Shown in pieces: positions 55,164-63,443 of a stretch of DNA of 64,000 nucleotides (positions within the stretch are counted from its first letter, which is position 1; each line of letters opens with the position of its first letter). Under the pieces are notes generated by a model, which had not been told where the DNA came from, ran no database searches, and saw only the letters and a list, made by a program, of their open reading frames with translations. The translations under genes were made by a program, and so were the position numbers. Origin of the DNA: Mesorhizobium xinjiangense (GTDB lineage: Bacteria; Pseudomonadota; Alphaproteobacteria; Rhizobiales; Rhizobiaceae); the NCBI RefSeq assembly GCF_009749525.1, contig NZ_WOAC01000016.1, positions 62,001 through 126,000 of the forward strand, given 5' to 3'.

Positions 55164-55718
55164 ATGAACACGTGTCTCAAACCTGTCTGGGCGGGCCGCC
55201 ATATGCGGCTCGATCCGTACCGTTTGCCCCAGGCGGCGAGCTACGCCGCGCGCGACGAGATCGGCGATGTCACCTACACGATCGACAAGCGCGGCGCGGT
55301 CGTGCGGGGCACCCTGCCGGGCAGCGGCCTGCCGTTGGCGACGGCCTTGCCGGCGCGCGTCTTTATGGGCGTGGCCGCCCGCGCCATCGAGGACGAGGAC
55401 GGCGAGGTGACGGTGACGCTGGAACTCATGCACGCGGATCCCTCGCTCAGCGTGCCGCTGCTGGTGGCCGACGACCTCGACGACGTTGCGGCCGACTGGC
55501 GTGCCTGGGCGCAGGCCTATCACCTGCCGATGCTCATCGTGGAAGCCGACGGCATCGCCCGCACGCTGGAGGAATCGCTGAGCTCGGCCCTGCGCGAGGA
55601 AAGGCTCAAGCGTGTCGGCACGGTGCCGCACATTGCGGGCGTTCAGGCAAATGGCGGTGCAGACGAGCTTGGTGTTCGCCTGGTTGTCGGAGGCAAGCCG
55701 GTGGTCGGCCGCGCGTGA
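55164..55718 (+). CDS. DUF6101-like protein
   Basis: A 184-residue cytosolic protein of unknown function. It has MRLDPYRLPQAASYAARDEI near the start and LELMHADPSLSVPLLVADDL, then DDVAADWRAWAQAYHLPMLI, which I recall from alphaproteobacterial DUF6101 proteins. No catalytic residues are recognised. It is convergent with ubiA (21-bp gap). ATG 55164 follows AGGAAGG at a distance of 9 bp. Confidence 0.72.
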   Translation: MNTCLKPVWAGRHMRLDPYRLPQAASYAARDEIGDVTYTIDKRGAVVRGTLPGSGLPLATALPARVFMGVAARAIEDEDGEVTVTLELMHADPSLSVPLLVADDLDDVAADWRAWAQAYHLPMLIVEADGIARTLEESLSSALREERLKRVGTVPHIAGVQANGGADELGVRLVVGGKPVVGRA

Positions 55719-55739
55719 TGCCGACGGCAGATGCGGTCG

Positions 55740-56723
55740 TCAGACGAGCGGTTTGACGGCGGCCCACAGCCCTGCGCCGAGAAAGCCGAGGAAGATCAGC
55801 CAGCCGACGACATTGTTGGATTTGAACAGCCGCAGGCACTGATCCGGATTGTCGATGTCGAGAACCCGGATCTGCCGCGCCATGTGGACGCCGGCAGCGA
55901 CGAGCCCGGCCAGTGCCGGCATCGGCGCCTCGGCCGAGGCGCAGGCAGCCCCCATCAGGATCAATGCGCCGCCATAAAGCGCCATCAGCCAGGGCTTGGT
56001 GCGCTCGCCGAACAGCCGCGCCGTGGAGTGAACGCCGACGATCGCGTCGTCCTCCTTGTCCTGGTGGGCATAGATCGTGTCGTATCCGATGACCCACAGG
56101 ATCGAACCGGCATAGAGGAACAGTGCCGGCGGGGCGAGCGTGCCGAAGGCGGCCGCCCATCCCATCAGCGCGCCCCACGAAAAGGCAAGGCCGAGCACAA
56201 ATTGCGGCCAGTTGGTGATGCGCTTCATGAACGGGTAGGCCGCGACCACCGCCAGCGAGCAGATGCCGAGGAGAATGGCGAAGCCGTTGAACTGCAACAA
56301 GACCGCCAATCCAAGCAGCGATTGGGCGATCAGGAAGGTCCAGGCCTGGCGGCGCGTCACCTGTCCTGACGGCAGGGGTCGCGAGCGCGTGCGCTCCACC
56401 TGTCCGTCGATGCCTTCGTCGACAAGATCGTTATAGGTGCAGCCGGCGCCGCGCATGGCAATGGCGCCGATCATGAAAAGCACCAGGTGCCAGGGGTTGG
56501 GCATCAGGCGCAGCAATTCGCCACCGGCCTCGGCATAGGCGATGGCGGCCAGTGCGGCCGACCACCAGCATGGCCACAGAAGAAGCTGCCAGCCGATCGG
56601 ACGATCCCAGCGGGCAAGCTGCGCGTAGGGCCAGGCGGCACGCGGCAGCAGGCGGTAGACCCAATGGCCGGTCGGCGCGTCGGCCACGCGGCCCTGGCCG
56701 GATTGCGACTGGATTGTTTCCAT
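55740..56723 (-). CDS. ubiA: 4-hydroxybenzoate polyprenyltransferase
   Basis: A 327-residue protein with about nine membrane segments. The first Asp-rich motif is AGCTYNDLVDEGIDGQVERT (NDxxDxxxD) and the second is GYDTIYAHQDKEDD. It joins the polyprenyl chain to 4-hydroxybenzoate in ubiquinone synthesis. ATG 56723 is the likely start; the open frame to 56810 has no site. Divergent from vapB across 113 bp. Confidence 0.94.
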   Translation of the reverse strand: METIQSQSGQGRVADAPTGHWVYRLLPRAAWPYAQLARWDRPIGWQLLLWPCWWSAALAAIAYAEAGGELLRLMPNPWHLVLFMIGAIAMRGAGCTYNDLVDEGIDGQVERTRSRPLPSGQVTRRQAWTFLIAQSLLGLAVLLQFNGFAILLGICSLAVVAAYPFMKRITNWPQFVLGLAFSWGALMGWAAAFGTLAPPALFLYAGSILWVIGYDTIYAHQDKEDDAIVGVHSTARLFGERTKPWLMALYGGALILMGAACASAEAPMPALAGLVAAGVHMARQIRVLDIDNPDQCLRLFKSNNVVGWLIFLGFLGAGLWAAVKPLV

Positions 56724-56790
56724 AGGTGTGGAGTGGCAGGGGGAGGCGCGGGCGTCAAGTCGCTGCACGTCAGTCTTGCGCCCGGCATGG

Positions 56791-56804
56791 ATGATATATA
56801 TCAT
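56791..56804. promoter_or_regulatory. Perfect palindrome before vapB (VapBC operator candidate)
   Basis: ATGATATATATCAT is a perfect 14-bp palindrome, 32 bp before the vapB ATG, where antitoxin-toxin complexes bind to autoregulate. Confidence 0.65.
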
Positions 56805-56836
56805 TGCCATGTATCCTTTATGAAAGGCTGGCCACG

Positions 56837-57079
56837 ATGGAAACGGCGAAAGTGTTCTGGTCCGGCCGCTCGCAGGCCGTCCGGCTGCCGAAGGAATTTC
56901 GTTTCGACAGTGCTGAGGTCCGCATCCGCCGGCACGGCAATGCCGTCATCCTCGAACCGATCGCCGAGGATTGGACCTGGCTCGATGGCCTCGTCGGGCC
57001 GGTGGACCAGGATTTCGAGCGGGCGGTGAACGAACGGCCGGGCGAGCAGGAGCGGCCCGAACTCGATTTCTTCAGCTAA
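56837..57079 (+). CDS. vapB: VapB-type antitoxin
   Basis: An 80-residue protein. The N-terminus ETAKVFWSGRSQAVRLPKEF is the swapped-hairpin AbrB/SpoVT DNA-binding fold of VapB, and the C-terminal acidic segment (DFERAVNERPGEQERPELDF) would wrap the toxin. It overlaps vapC by TAATG, the usual arrangement. AAAGGCTGG precedes the ATG. The -10 region and palindrome lie upstream. Confidence 0.9.
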   Translation: METAKVFWSGRSQAVRLPKEFRFDSAEVRIRRHGNAVILEPIAEDWTWLDGLVGPVDQDFERAVNERPGEQERPELDFFS

Positions 57080-57477
57080 TGTATCTGCTTGACAGCAACA
57101 GCGTGATTGCAGTCCTGAAAGGACACTTAGGCCTGTTGTCGCGGATGCGCGCGCACAGGCCTCGGGAGTTCGCCATTTCGTCGATCGTGGCGCACGAGCT
57201 CTATTATGGTGCGTATAAAAGCCAGCGCGTGCAGGAGAATTTGGCCCGGATCGACAGCTTGCTGTTCGAGATCTTGCCGTTTGACGGCGAGGATGCCCGC
57301 TGTGCGAGCGAGATACGTGCCGATCTGGCTGCAGCCGGAACGCCGATCGGCCCTTATGATATCCTGATTGCCGGGCAAGCGCTTTCCCGTGGACTGACCC
57401 TGATTACGCATAACATGCGCGAGTTTCAGCGGATAAGGTCGCTGCGAATCGAAGACTGGGAAGTCGATACGCCATGA
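57079..57477 (+). CDS. vapC: VapC-type PIN-domain toxin (ribonuclease)
   Basis: A 132-residue PIN domain. Probable metal residues are Asp5 (MYLLDSNSV), Glu40 ([10 protein letters not shown]) and Asp94 ([11 protein letters not shown]), with THN110-112 following. This is the four-residue acidic active site of VapC nucleases, which cut tRNA-fMet or rRNA. It overlaps vapB and its stop overlaps the purD start as ATGA. All catalytic residues are present, so the toxin should be active. Confidence 0.9.
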   Translation: MYLLDSNSVIAVLKGHLGLLSRMRAHRPREFAISSIVAHELYYGAYKSQRVQENLARIDSLLFEILPFDGEDARCASEIRADLAAAGTPIGPYDILIAGQALSRGLTLITHNMREFQRIRSLRIEDWEVDTP

Positions 57478-58754
57478 ATGTTCTACTCATCGGATCCGGC
57501 GGACGCGAACACGCGCTGGCGTGGAAGCTCGCCGCCTCGCCAATGTTGACGAAGCTTTATGCCGCGCCGGGAAATCCGGGTATTGCGCACGACGCCGAAT
57601 GCGTGACGCTCGACATTGACGATCATGCTGCGGTGGTTGCGTTCTGCCGCGAGAAATCGATCGGGCTGGTTGTCGTGGGCCCCGAGGCGCCGCTTGTGGC
57701 GGGCATCGCCGACGCCTTGCAGGACGCCGGCATCTCCGTCTTCGGGCCCTCGGCCGCTGCGGCGCAGCTCGAGGGCTCGAAGGGTTTTACCAAGGATCTG
57801 TGCGCCCGCCACGACATACCGACGGCCGCCTATGAGCGCTTCAACAACGCCCCCAAGGCCAAGGCCTATGCCCGGCGGGTGGGCGCGCCGATCGTCATCA
57901 AGGCCGACGGCATCGCCGCCGGCAAGGGCGTGACCGTCGCCATGACCCTCGACGAGGCGCTGGATGCGATCGACGCCTGCTTCGAGGGCGCCTTCGGTGC
58001 GGCGGGTGCGGAGGTCGTGGTCGAGGAATTTCTCGAGGGCGAGGAGGCGAGCTTCTTCTGCCTGTGCGACGGCACGACGGCGCTGCCCTTCGGCACGGCG
58101 CAGGATCACAAGCGCGTCGGCGAGGGCGACACCGGCCCCAACACCGGCGGCATGGGCGCCTATTCACCAGCACCCGTGATGACGCCCGAACTCGTCGAGC
58201 GCACGATGAAGGAGATCGTCGAGCCGACCATGCGCGGCATGGCCGAGGCCGGCGCACCCTTTTCCGGCGTGCTTTATGCCGGCCTGATGCTGACGGCCGA
58301 CGGCCCGAAGCTCATCGAATACAATGTGCGTTTCGGCGATCCCGAATGCCAGGTCTTGATGATGCGGCTGAAGGACGATCTGCTGGTGTTGCTGGAAGCT
58401 GCGGCCGACGGACAACTCGGCCACATGTCGGTGCGCTGGCGCGACGAGGCGGCGCTGACGGTGGTCATGGCCGCCGACGGATATCCCGGCACGCCGCAAA
58501 AGGGCACGGTCATTTCCGGCGTCGATGCGGCGGCAGGTGAAGACATCGAGATCTTCCATGCCGGCACCGCCGAGCGTGAGGGTGAGCTTGTCGCCAATGG
58601 CGGACGCGTTCTCAACGTCACCGCGCTTGGAAAGACCGTCGGGGAGGCGGCAGCCCGTGCCTACGAAGCCGTCGACCGGATCCACTGGCAGGAGGGCTTT
58701 TGCCGCCGCGACATCGGCTGGCGTGCCATCGAGCGCGAGAGGGCAGGGAAGTAG
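57474..58754 (+). CDS. purD: Phosphoribosylamine-glycine ligase
   Basis: A 426-residue ATP-grasp enzyme. [20 protein letters not shown] at the start, then [20 protein letters not shown], and [32 protein letters not shown] are diagnostic. It makes GAR in purine synthesis. It overlaps vapC by four bases, so translation can be coupled to the toxin. Length is normal. Confidence 0.96.
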   Translation: MNVLLIGSGGREHALAWKLAASPMLTKLYAAPGNPGIAHDAECVTLDIDDHAAVVAFCREKSIGLVVVGPEAPLVAGIADALQDAGISVFGPSAAAAQLEGSKGFTKDLCARHDIPTAAYERFNNAPKAKAYARRVGAPIVIKADGIAAGKGVTVAMTLDEALDAIDACFEGAFGAAGAEVVVEEFLEGEEASFFCLCDGTTALPFGTAQDHKRVGEGDTGPNTGGMGAYSPAPVMTPELVERTMKEIVEPTMRGMAEAGAPFSGVLYAGLMLTADGPKLIEYNVRFGDPECQVLMMRLKDDLLVLLEAAADGQLGHMSVRWRDEAALTVVMAADGYPGTPQKGTVISGVDAAAGEDIEIFHAGTAEREGELVANGGRVLNVTALGKTVGEAAARAYEAVDRIHWQEGFCRRDIGWRAIERERAGK

Positions 58755-58810
58755 TCAGTCAGGCTGACCGACGTCCCATCGAGGTCAGGGCAATCGCATT
58801 TGGGTCCTTA

Positions 58811-58970
58811 TGCCCCCTCCACCGCCTTCGGCGGTCCCCCTCCCCCGCTTCGCAGGGGAGGAACTGGCGGCGCCGCTGCGGATCCTCCTCCATTTATGGG
58901 GGAGGGGGACCATGCGCAGCATGGTGGAGGAGGCAAATGCGATTCCCCTGCCTCTTGCAGGGGAGGTCGG
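58811..58970. repeat. Complex palindromic repeat in purD-GH25 gap
   Basis: It contains ACCGCCTTCGGCGGT, CCCCTCCCCCG and CGCAGGGGAGG blocks, then GGGGGAGGGGG, GGTGGAGGAGG and a CCCCTG/CAGGGG pair. The blocks pair in several ways. It fills most of the 258-bp gap and matches the CCCTCCCC class found in glyS and at 17309. Confidence 0.65.
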
Positions 58971-59012
58971 CGCGGAGTGGCGATCGTTGCAAAGGGGCGT
59001 CGGACGCGATTC

Positions 59013-60164
59013 TCAGTCGGCCTCGATCGAGACCGTCTGCATCGGGTCGAGCCCGCCAGGAACGGCCCGGATGGCCTCCAGCCGGGCAAGCTCGATGTCC
59101 TTGACCATGGCCAATGCTTCGCCCACGCCCTGCGGCTCGGATACGGACGCGACCTGGACGCCGCGTTCGGGATAGCGCTCGCCGGCGACTTTGAGCACAT
59201 TCTCCATCCGTTCGGCATAGCTCGCCAGTTCCACATCCGCATAGGCGATCTCGACGTCGCCGGCGAGCGCGTCGCTGCGCGCCACCGGGATCGGAACCTG
59301 CGGCAAGGGCGCCGGCGGTGCGTCCGTCAGGTCGGCGAAGGGCCATGCCTCGCGCAGCGCCTCGACGCCCATCGTCGCCACATTGACGTCGATGTCGTCT
59401 TTCGTGCCGGGCACGCGGTAGGGGCAGCGCTTGGCGTTGCAGTTGATGTGCGAGGAGAATTGCCACAGCGCGTAGTTCTGCCAATGGCCTTTTGGAAAAT
59501 GCGCCCCGATTTCCGGCTTGTAGCGCGCATACCACAAGGGCAGGCGCGACAGGAGCCGATAGCGCTCCCGGTTGTCGGCGATATATTTCGCCGTCGAGCC
59601 GTTGGTGTAGAGGACGGGATAGCGCCCGATGCGGCTGTGGATGTGGCGGGCGAAGATCTCCGCATCCTCAAGCGACATGAATTTTTCGGGATCGTTGTCC
59701 TCGATGTCGAGCGCGATCAGATCGTCGGCCTCCGGCTCGGCGAAGTCGAGAAAATGGTTGGCCTGGTCGATCGGGTTGCCGGGCCGGGCGAGGTGATAGG
59801 CGCCCCATTTGAGCCCCAGCGCCTTGGCGACCGTCCGCCGCGTATGAAACAGCTCGCGCGCCACCGCATGGCGCTTCCACAGCGTCTTGCACAGCTTGTA
59901 TTCGTCGACGCTGCCCTTGCAGAAATAGGCCGGCTCGAGCCCGTCGGAGGCCTTGTTGATGAAGCCGGCGATGCGCTCGTCCGAGGCGAGCGCGTTCCAG
60001 TCGATGCCGTTATATTCATAGGCGTCGATGACCAGCGCGCGGTCCTCGTTCGCCCAGGGGCGGGAAAAATCGGATGTCTCGGCGCGAGCGCTGGACAAGG
60101 CAGGGGCGCACAGCGCAGCGGCCAAGGCAAGTGAAAGCCAGGTGCAAGTTCTACGGATCGACAA
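59013..60164 (-). CDS. Glycoside hydrolase family 25 (muramidase-like) secreted protein
   Basis: A 383-residue exported protein. A signal peptide (WLSLALAAALCAPALSSARA) is followed by a GH25 domain: LVIDAYEYNGIDWNALASDE near the start and LIALDIEDNDPEKF, where Asp and Glu form the catalytic pair, then GRYPVLYTNG. GH25 enzymes cut N-acetylmuramic acid bonds. I take TTG 60164, directly after AAGGGGA, rather than GTG 60191. About 120 C-terminal residues have no domain. Gram-negative GH25 is not common. Confidence 0.82.
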   Translation of the reverse strand: MSIRRTCTWLSLALAAALCAPALSSARAETSDFSRPWANEDRALVIDAYEYNGIDWNALASDERIAGFINKASDGLEPAYFCKGSVDEYKLCKTLWKRHAVARELFHTRRTVAKALGLKWGAYHLARPGNPIDQANHFLDFAEPEADDLIALDIEDNDPEKFMSLEDAEIFARHIHSRIGRYPVLYTNGSTAKYIADNRERYRLLSRLPLWYARYKPEIGAHFPKGHWQNYALWQFSSHINCNAKRCPYRVPGTKDDIDVNVATMGVEALREAWPFADLTDAPPAPLPQVPIPVARSDALAGDVEIAYADVELASYAERMENVLKVAGERYPERGVQVASVSEPQGVGEALAMVKDIELARLEAIRAVPGGLDPMQTVSIEAD

Positions 60165-60269
60165 AGCGTCCCCTTCATCCGGCGATTCCACGAGGGTGCC
60201 GGTCTGATATTAACGAAGGATTGATTTGCCGCGGGATGTGGCTTTCTTGTGGCCCGTTTCGCGCCTTTT

Positions 60270-60372
60270 GGATCGGCTCACCGCTTCGCGGAACCGGTTC
60301 GCCAATCCAACCCTTTGATTCGACGCAATTCCGGACGGAGAACCGGCTCCCACTTCTCCTGGAATTGCTCTG
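60270..60372. repeat. Rhizobial composite intergenic repeat
   Basis: GGATCGGCTCACCG pairs imperfectly with CGGTTCGCCAATCC, and GCAATTCC (60325) pairs with GGAATTGC (60361). The wording AATTCCGGACGGAGAACCGG followed by CACTTCTCCTGGAATTGC is like intergenic repeats I remember from Mesorhizobium. Confidence 0.6.
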
Positions 60373-60440
60373 GCAGGCCGCGACCGTCGGTCGCAAGGCG
60401 CGCCGGTGGAAGGAACGCCTCGAAGTGAGCGCCTCAGGCG

Positions 60441-60659
60441 CTAAAAGTCGAACGGCTCCGGCGCCGGTGCGAGAGGCAGCGTTCCTTCCGCGGCGCGCCG
60501 GCGATGATGGGCCAGCGAGCATTGCGGCGAACACAGCACGCCGCGATCGCTCCAATAAGCCGGACCATATTCGGCCCGTCCGCCTTCGAAATGGAAGCGC
60601 TCGTCTTCCATCGACAGGCCGCATTCAACGCATCTGAACTTTTCCGGCCGCGCGAGCAT
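60441..60659 (-). CDS. Small zinc-ribbon-like protein
   Basis: A 72-residue protein. KFRCVECGLSMEDERFHFEG has a CxxC pair, and SDRGVLCSPQCSLAHHRRRA a CxxxC pair; together they look like a small metal-binding ribbon. Nothing else is recognisable. ATG 60659 is near AAGGATGGTG. It is divergent from the acyl-CoA dehydrogenase gene. Unknown role. Confidence 0.55.
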   Translation of the reverse strand: MLARPEKFRCVECGLSMEDERFHFEGGRAEYGPAYWSDRGVLCSPQCSLAHHRRRAAEGTLPLAPAPEPFDF

Positions 60660-60727
60660 GCTTTCACCATCCTTTTCGTCATTGCATAAATAGGTGCATG
60701 GCAATTCGACGGCAACCGATGCTTGGA

Positions 60728-60743
60728 TTGACGTTTACGTAAA
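60728..60743. promoter_or_regulatory. LiuR-like dyad before acyl-CoA dehydrogenase gene
   Basis: TTGACGTTTACGTAAA contains the palindrome TTTACGTAAA, similar from memory to sites of the MerR-type LiuR regulator of branched-chain acyl-CoA genes. It lies 53 bp before the start. Confidence 0.35.
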
Positions 60744-60795
60744 AAGAATCTAGCGCTGCTATGCGCCGCATTCGCGAGGGAGGAAGAGAGAGCGT

Positions 60796-62568
60796 ATGTA
60801 TCGAGCACCCGTGGACGAAATCGCCTTCACGCTGAACGAGGTCGCCGGGCTGCGGCAGGCCGTCGAAGCGGGGCTGTTTCCAGAAATCAGCGGCGATCTG
60901 GTCGATGCCATCCTGAGCGAGGCCGGCCGCTTCGCCGGCGAGGAAGTGGCGCCGCTGGCGAAACAGGGCGACATGCAGGGCGCGCGGCTCAAGGACGGCG
61001 CCGTCACCATGCCCGACGGCTGGCGCGACCTCTACCAGCGCTGGATAGCCGGCGGCTGGAACGCGGTCTCGGGTCCGGTCGAATTCGGCGGCCAAGGCCT
61101 GCCCGCCATGCTGGCGGTCGCCGCATTGGAAATGTGGAATTCCGGCTCCATGGCATTCGCGCTCGGGCCGACGCTGACCATGGGCGCGGTCGAGGCGATC
61201 GAAAAGCACGCCAGCGACGACTTGAAGGCGCTCTATCTCGGCAAGCTCGTCTCGGGCGAGTGGATGGGCACGATGAACCTGACCGAGCCGCAGGCGGGGT
61301 CCGATCTCGGCGCGCTGCGCACGCGGGCCGAACCGGTGGGCGACGGCACCTACCGCATCTTCGGCCAGAAGATATTCATCACCTATGGCGAGCACGACTT
61401 CACCGACAACATCGTGCATCTGGTGCTGGCCCGGCTGCCCGACGCGGCTGCCGGCACGCGCGGCATCTCCCTGTTCCTGGTGCCGAAATTCCTGCCCGAC
61501 GAGGCCGGCAATGCGGGCCGGCGCAACGACGTCGTCTGTGCCTCGATCGAGCACAAGCTCGGCATTCACGCCTCGCCCACCTGCACCATGATCTATGGCG
61601 ACGGCGCGGTGAAGGACGGCGATCCCGGCGCGATCGGCTGGCTCGTCGGCGAGGAAAACCGGGGGCTCGCCTGCATGTTCACCATGATGAACAACGCCCG
61701 TCTCGCCGTCGGCATGCAGGGCGTGGCGATTGCCGAGGCGGCCTATCAAAAGGCGCGCGCCTATGCCGAGGAACGCCGCCAGGGCAAGTCGCCGGCCCAT
61801 TCGGGCGAAGGCATGAGCCCGATCGTCCACCATCCCGACATCCAGCGCACGCTGTTGACCATGAAGGCGCTGACTTCCATGGCCCGCGCGATAGCCTATT
61901 CCTGCGCCCACGCGACCGACATGGCGCGAGCGCATTCCGGCAAGGAGGCCGGGCACTGGCAGGAACGGGCCAATCTCCTGACCCCGCTCGCCAAGGCCTT
62001 TGCGACCGATATCGGCGTCGAGGTCGCCTCGCACGGTATCCAGGTCCATGGCGGCATGGGCTTCATCGAGGAGACCGGCGCTGCCGCGCTTTATCGTGAT
62101 GCGCGCATCGCGCCGATCTACGAGGGCACGAACGGCATCCAGGCGATCGACCTCGTGACCCGCAAGCTGCCGCAATCGGGTGGCGAGCATGTGATGGGCT
62201 TCATCGGAGAACTGCGCACCGACGCCGAGGCCGTGCGCGCCTCCAACCTGCCAGAGCTTGGACGATCGGGCGAGAAGATCGCGGCGGCGATCGACGATCT
62301 GGAAGCGGCGACGAAGCATCTGCAGGCGCTGCTTGCCGAAGGCAAGATGCAGGAGGCGCTGGCCGGCGCCACGCCCTATCTCAGGCTCTTTTCGCTGGCC
62401 GCCGGCGGGGCCTATCTCGGGCGCGCCGCCATGGCGGGCAAGGACAGCACGCGCATCGCGCTCTGCCGCTTCAATGCCGAAAACCTTTTGGGCGAGACGG
62501 CGGCCTTGCGCGAGTGCGTCGTCGATGGCGCCGAGAGCCTTGCGGCGGCCGCCGCCGCCTTGAACTGA
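60796..62568 (+). CDS. Acyl-CoA dehydrogenase (long form, with C-terminal domain)
   Basis: A 590-residue flavoenzyme, long form (FadE-like family with an extra C-terminal domain). MNLTEPQAGSDLGALRTRAE is the substrate and FAD region and APIYEGTNGIQAIDLVTRKL contains the catalytic Glu. N-terminal YRAPVDEIAFTLNEV is typical. It would oxidise an acyl-CoA to enoyl-CoA, which the following gene could hydrate. The two genes are adjacent (13 bp). Confidence 0.92.
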   Translation: MYRAPVDEIAFTLNEVAGLRQAVEAGLFPEISGDLVDAILSEAGRFAGEEVAPLAKQGDMQGARLKDGAVTMPDGWRDLYQRWIAGGWNAVSGPVEFGGQGLPAMLAVAALEMWNSGSMAFALGPTLTMGAVEAIEKHASDDLKALYLGKLVSGEWMGTMNLTEPQAGSDLGALRTRAEPVGDGTYRIFGQKIFITYGEHDFTDNIVHLVLARLPDAAAGTRGISLFLVPKFLPDEAGNAGRRNDVVCASIEHKLGIHASPTCTMIYGDGAVKDGDPGAIGWLVGEENRGLACMFTMMNNARLAVGMQGVAIAEAAYQKARAYAEERRQGKSPAHSGEGMSPIVHHPDIQRTLLTMKALTSMARAIAYSCAHATDMARAHSGKEAGHWQERANLLTPLAKAFATDIGVEVASHGIQVHGGMGFIEETGAAALYRDARIAPIYEGTNGIQAIDLVTRKLPQSGGEHVMGFIGELRTDAEAVRASNLPELGRSGEKIAAAIDDLEAATKHLQALLAEGKMQEALAGATPYLRLFSLAAGGAYLGRAAMAGKDSTRIALCRFNAENLLGETAALRECVVDGAESLAAAAAALN

Positions 62569-62581
62569 GCGGGTGAGCGCA

Positions 62582-63337
62582 ATGACAGACCATGTCCTGA
62601 TCGAACGCCGCGGCCCCGTTCAGTCGATCCGCATGAACCGCCCGGACAAGAAGAACGCGATCACCCGGGACATGTATGCGGCGATGGCCAAGGCGCTGAC
62701 TGATGGCGATGCCGACGGAGATATCCGCGCCCATGTCATCCTCGGCGTGCCCGGCGCGTTTTCCTCCGGCAACGACCTGCAGGACTTCATGGCGGTTGCC
62801 ATGGGCGGAGAGGGCGGCCGGGAGGTCTATGATTTTCTGCTTGCGCTGGCGAACGCGCAAAAGCCGCTCGTCTCGGCGGCCGACGGCATCGCGGTCGGCA
62901 TCGGCACGACGATCCATCTGCATTGCGACCTGACCTTCGCCACGCCCCGCACCGAATTCCGCACGCCTTTCGTCGATCTCGGCCTTGTGCCGGAAGCCGG
63001 CTCCAGCCTGCTGGCGCCCGCCGTTCTCGGCCGCCAGCAGGCCTTTGCTCTTTTGGGCCTCGGCGAAGGATTTTCGGCCGAACGGGCCCGTGCGGCGGGG
63101 CTGATTTACGCGGTCGTTGAAGAAGACGACCTCGAGGACGCCGCTTTCGCAGCAGCCGAGGCGATCGCCGCCAAACCGCCGGAGGCGCTGAAGATCGCTC
63201 GCGATCTGATGCGCGAACCGCGCGATCAGGTGACCGCCCGGATCAAGGAGGAGGGCGCGCATTTCCGCGCCCGGCTGAAATCGGACGAGGCGCGCAACGC
63301 CTTCACCGCCTTCATGAACCGCAAGAAATCCGGCTGA
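62582..63337 (+). CDS. Enoyl-CoA hydratase/isomerase family protein
   Basis: A 251-residue crotonase-fold protein. IRMNRPDKKNAITRDMYAAM, the oxyanion loop GAFSSGNDLQDFM and DLGLVPEAGSSLLAPAVLGR carry the family pattern; the Glu in VPEAGSS is the likely catalytic one. It adds water to the enoyl-CoA from the upstream dehydrogenase. ATG 62582 stands after GGGTGAG; GTG 62573 is also possible. The isomerase activity cannot be excluded. Confidence 0.88.
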   Translation: MTDHVLIERRGPVQSIRMNRPDKKNAITRDMYAAMAKALTDGDADGDIRAHVILGVPGAFSSGNDLQDFMAVAMGGEGGREVYDFLLALANAQKPLVSAADGIAVGIGTTIHLHCDLTFATPRTEFRTPFVDLGLVPEAGSSLLAPAVLGRQQAFALLGLGEGFSAERARAAGLIYAVVEEDDLEDAAFAAAEAIAAKPPEALKIARDLMREPRDQVTARIKEEGAHFRARLKSDEARNAFTAFMNRKKSG

Positions 63338-63443
63338 AGGGCCGTCAGCACCTTTTCGCCGAACAGGCCTGCCCCGAGCAGCGCAACCCGCTATATTGGG
63401 TCGTATTGCGCGGCGGCAGGCCGTCGGCGTATCGGAGCGCGGG

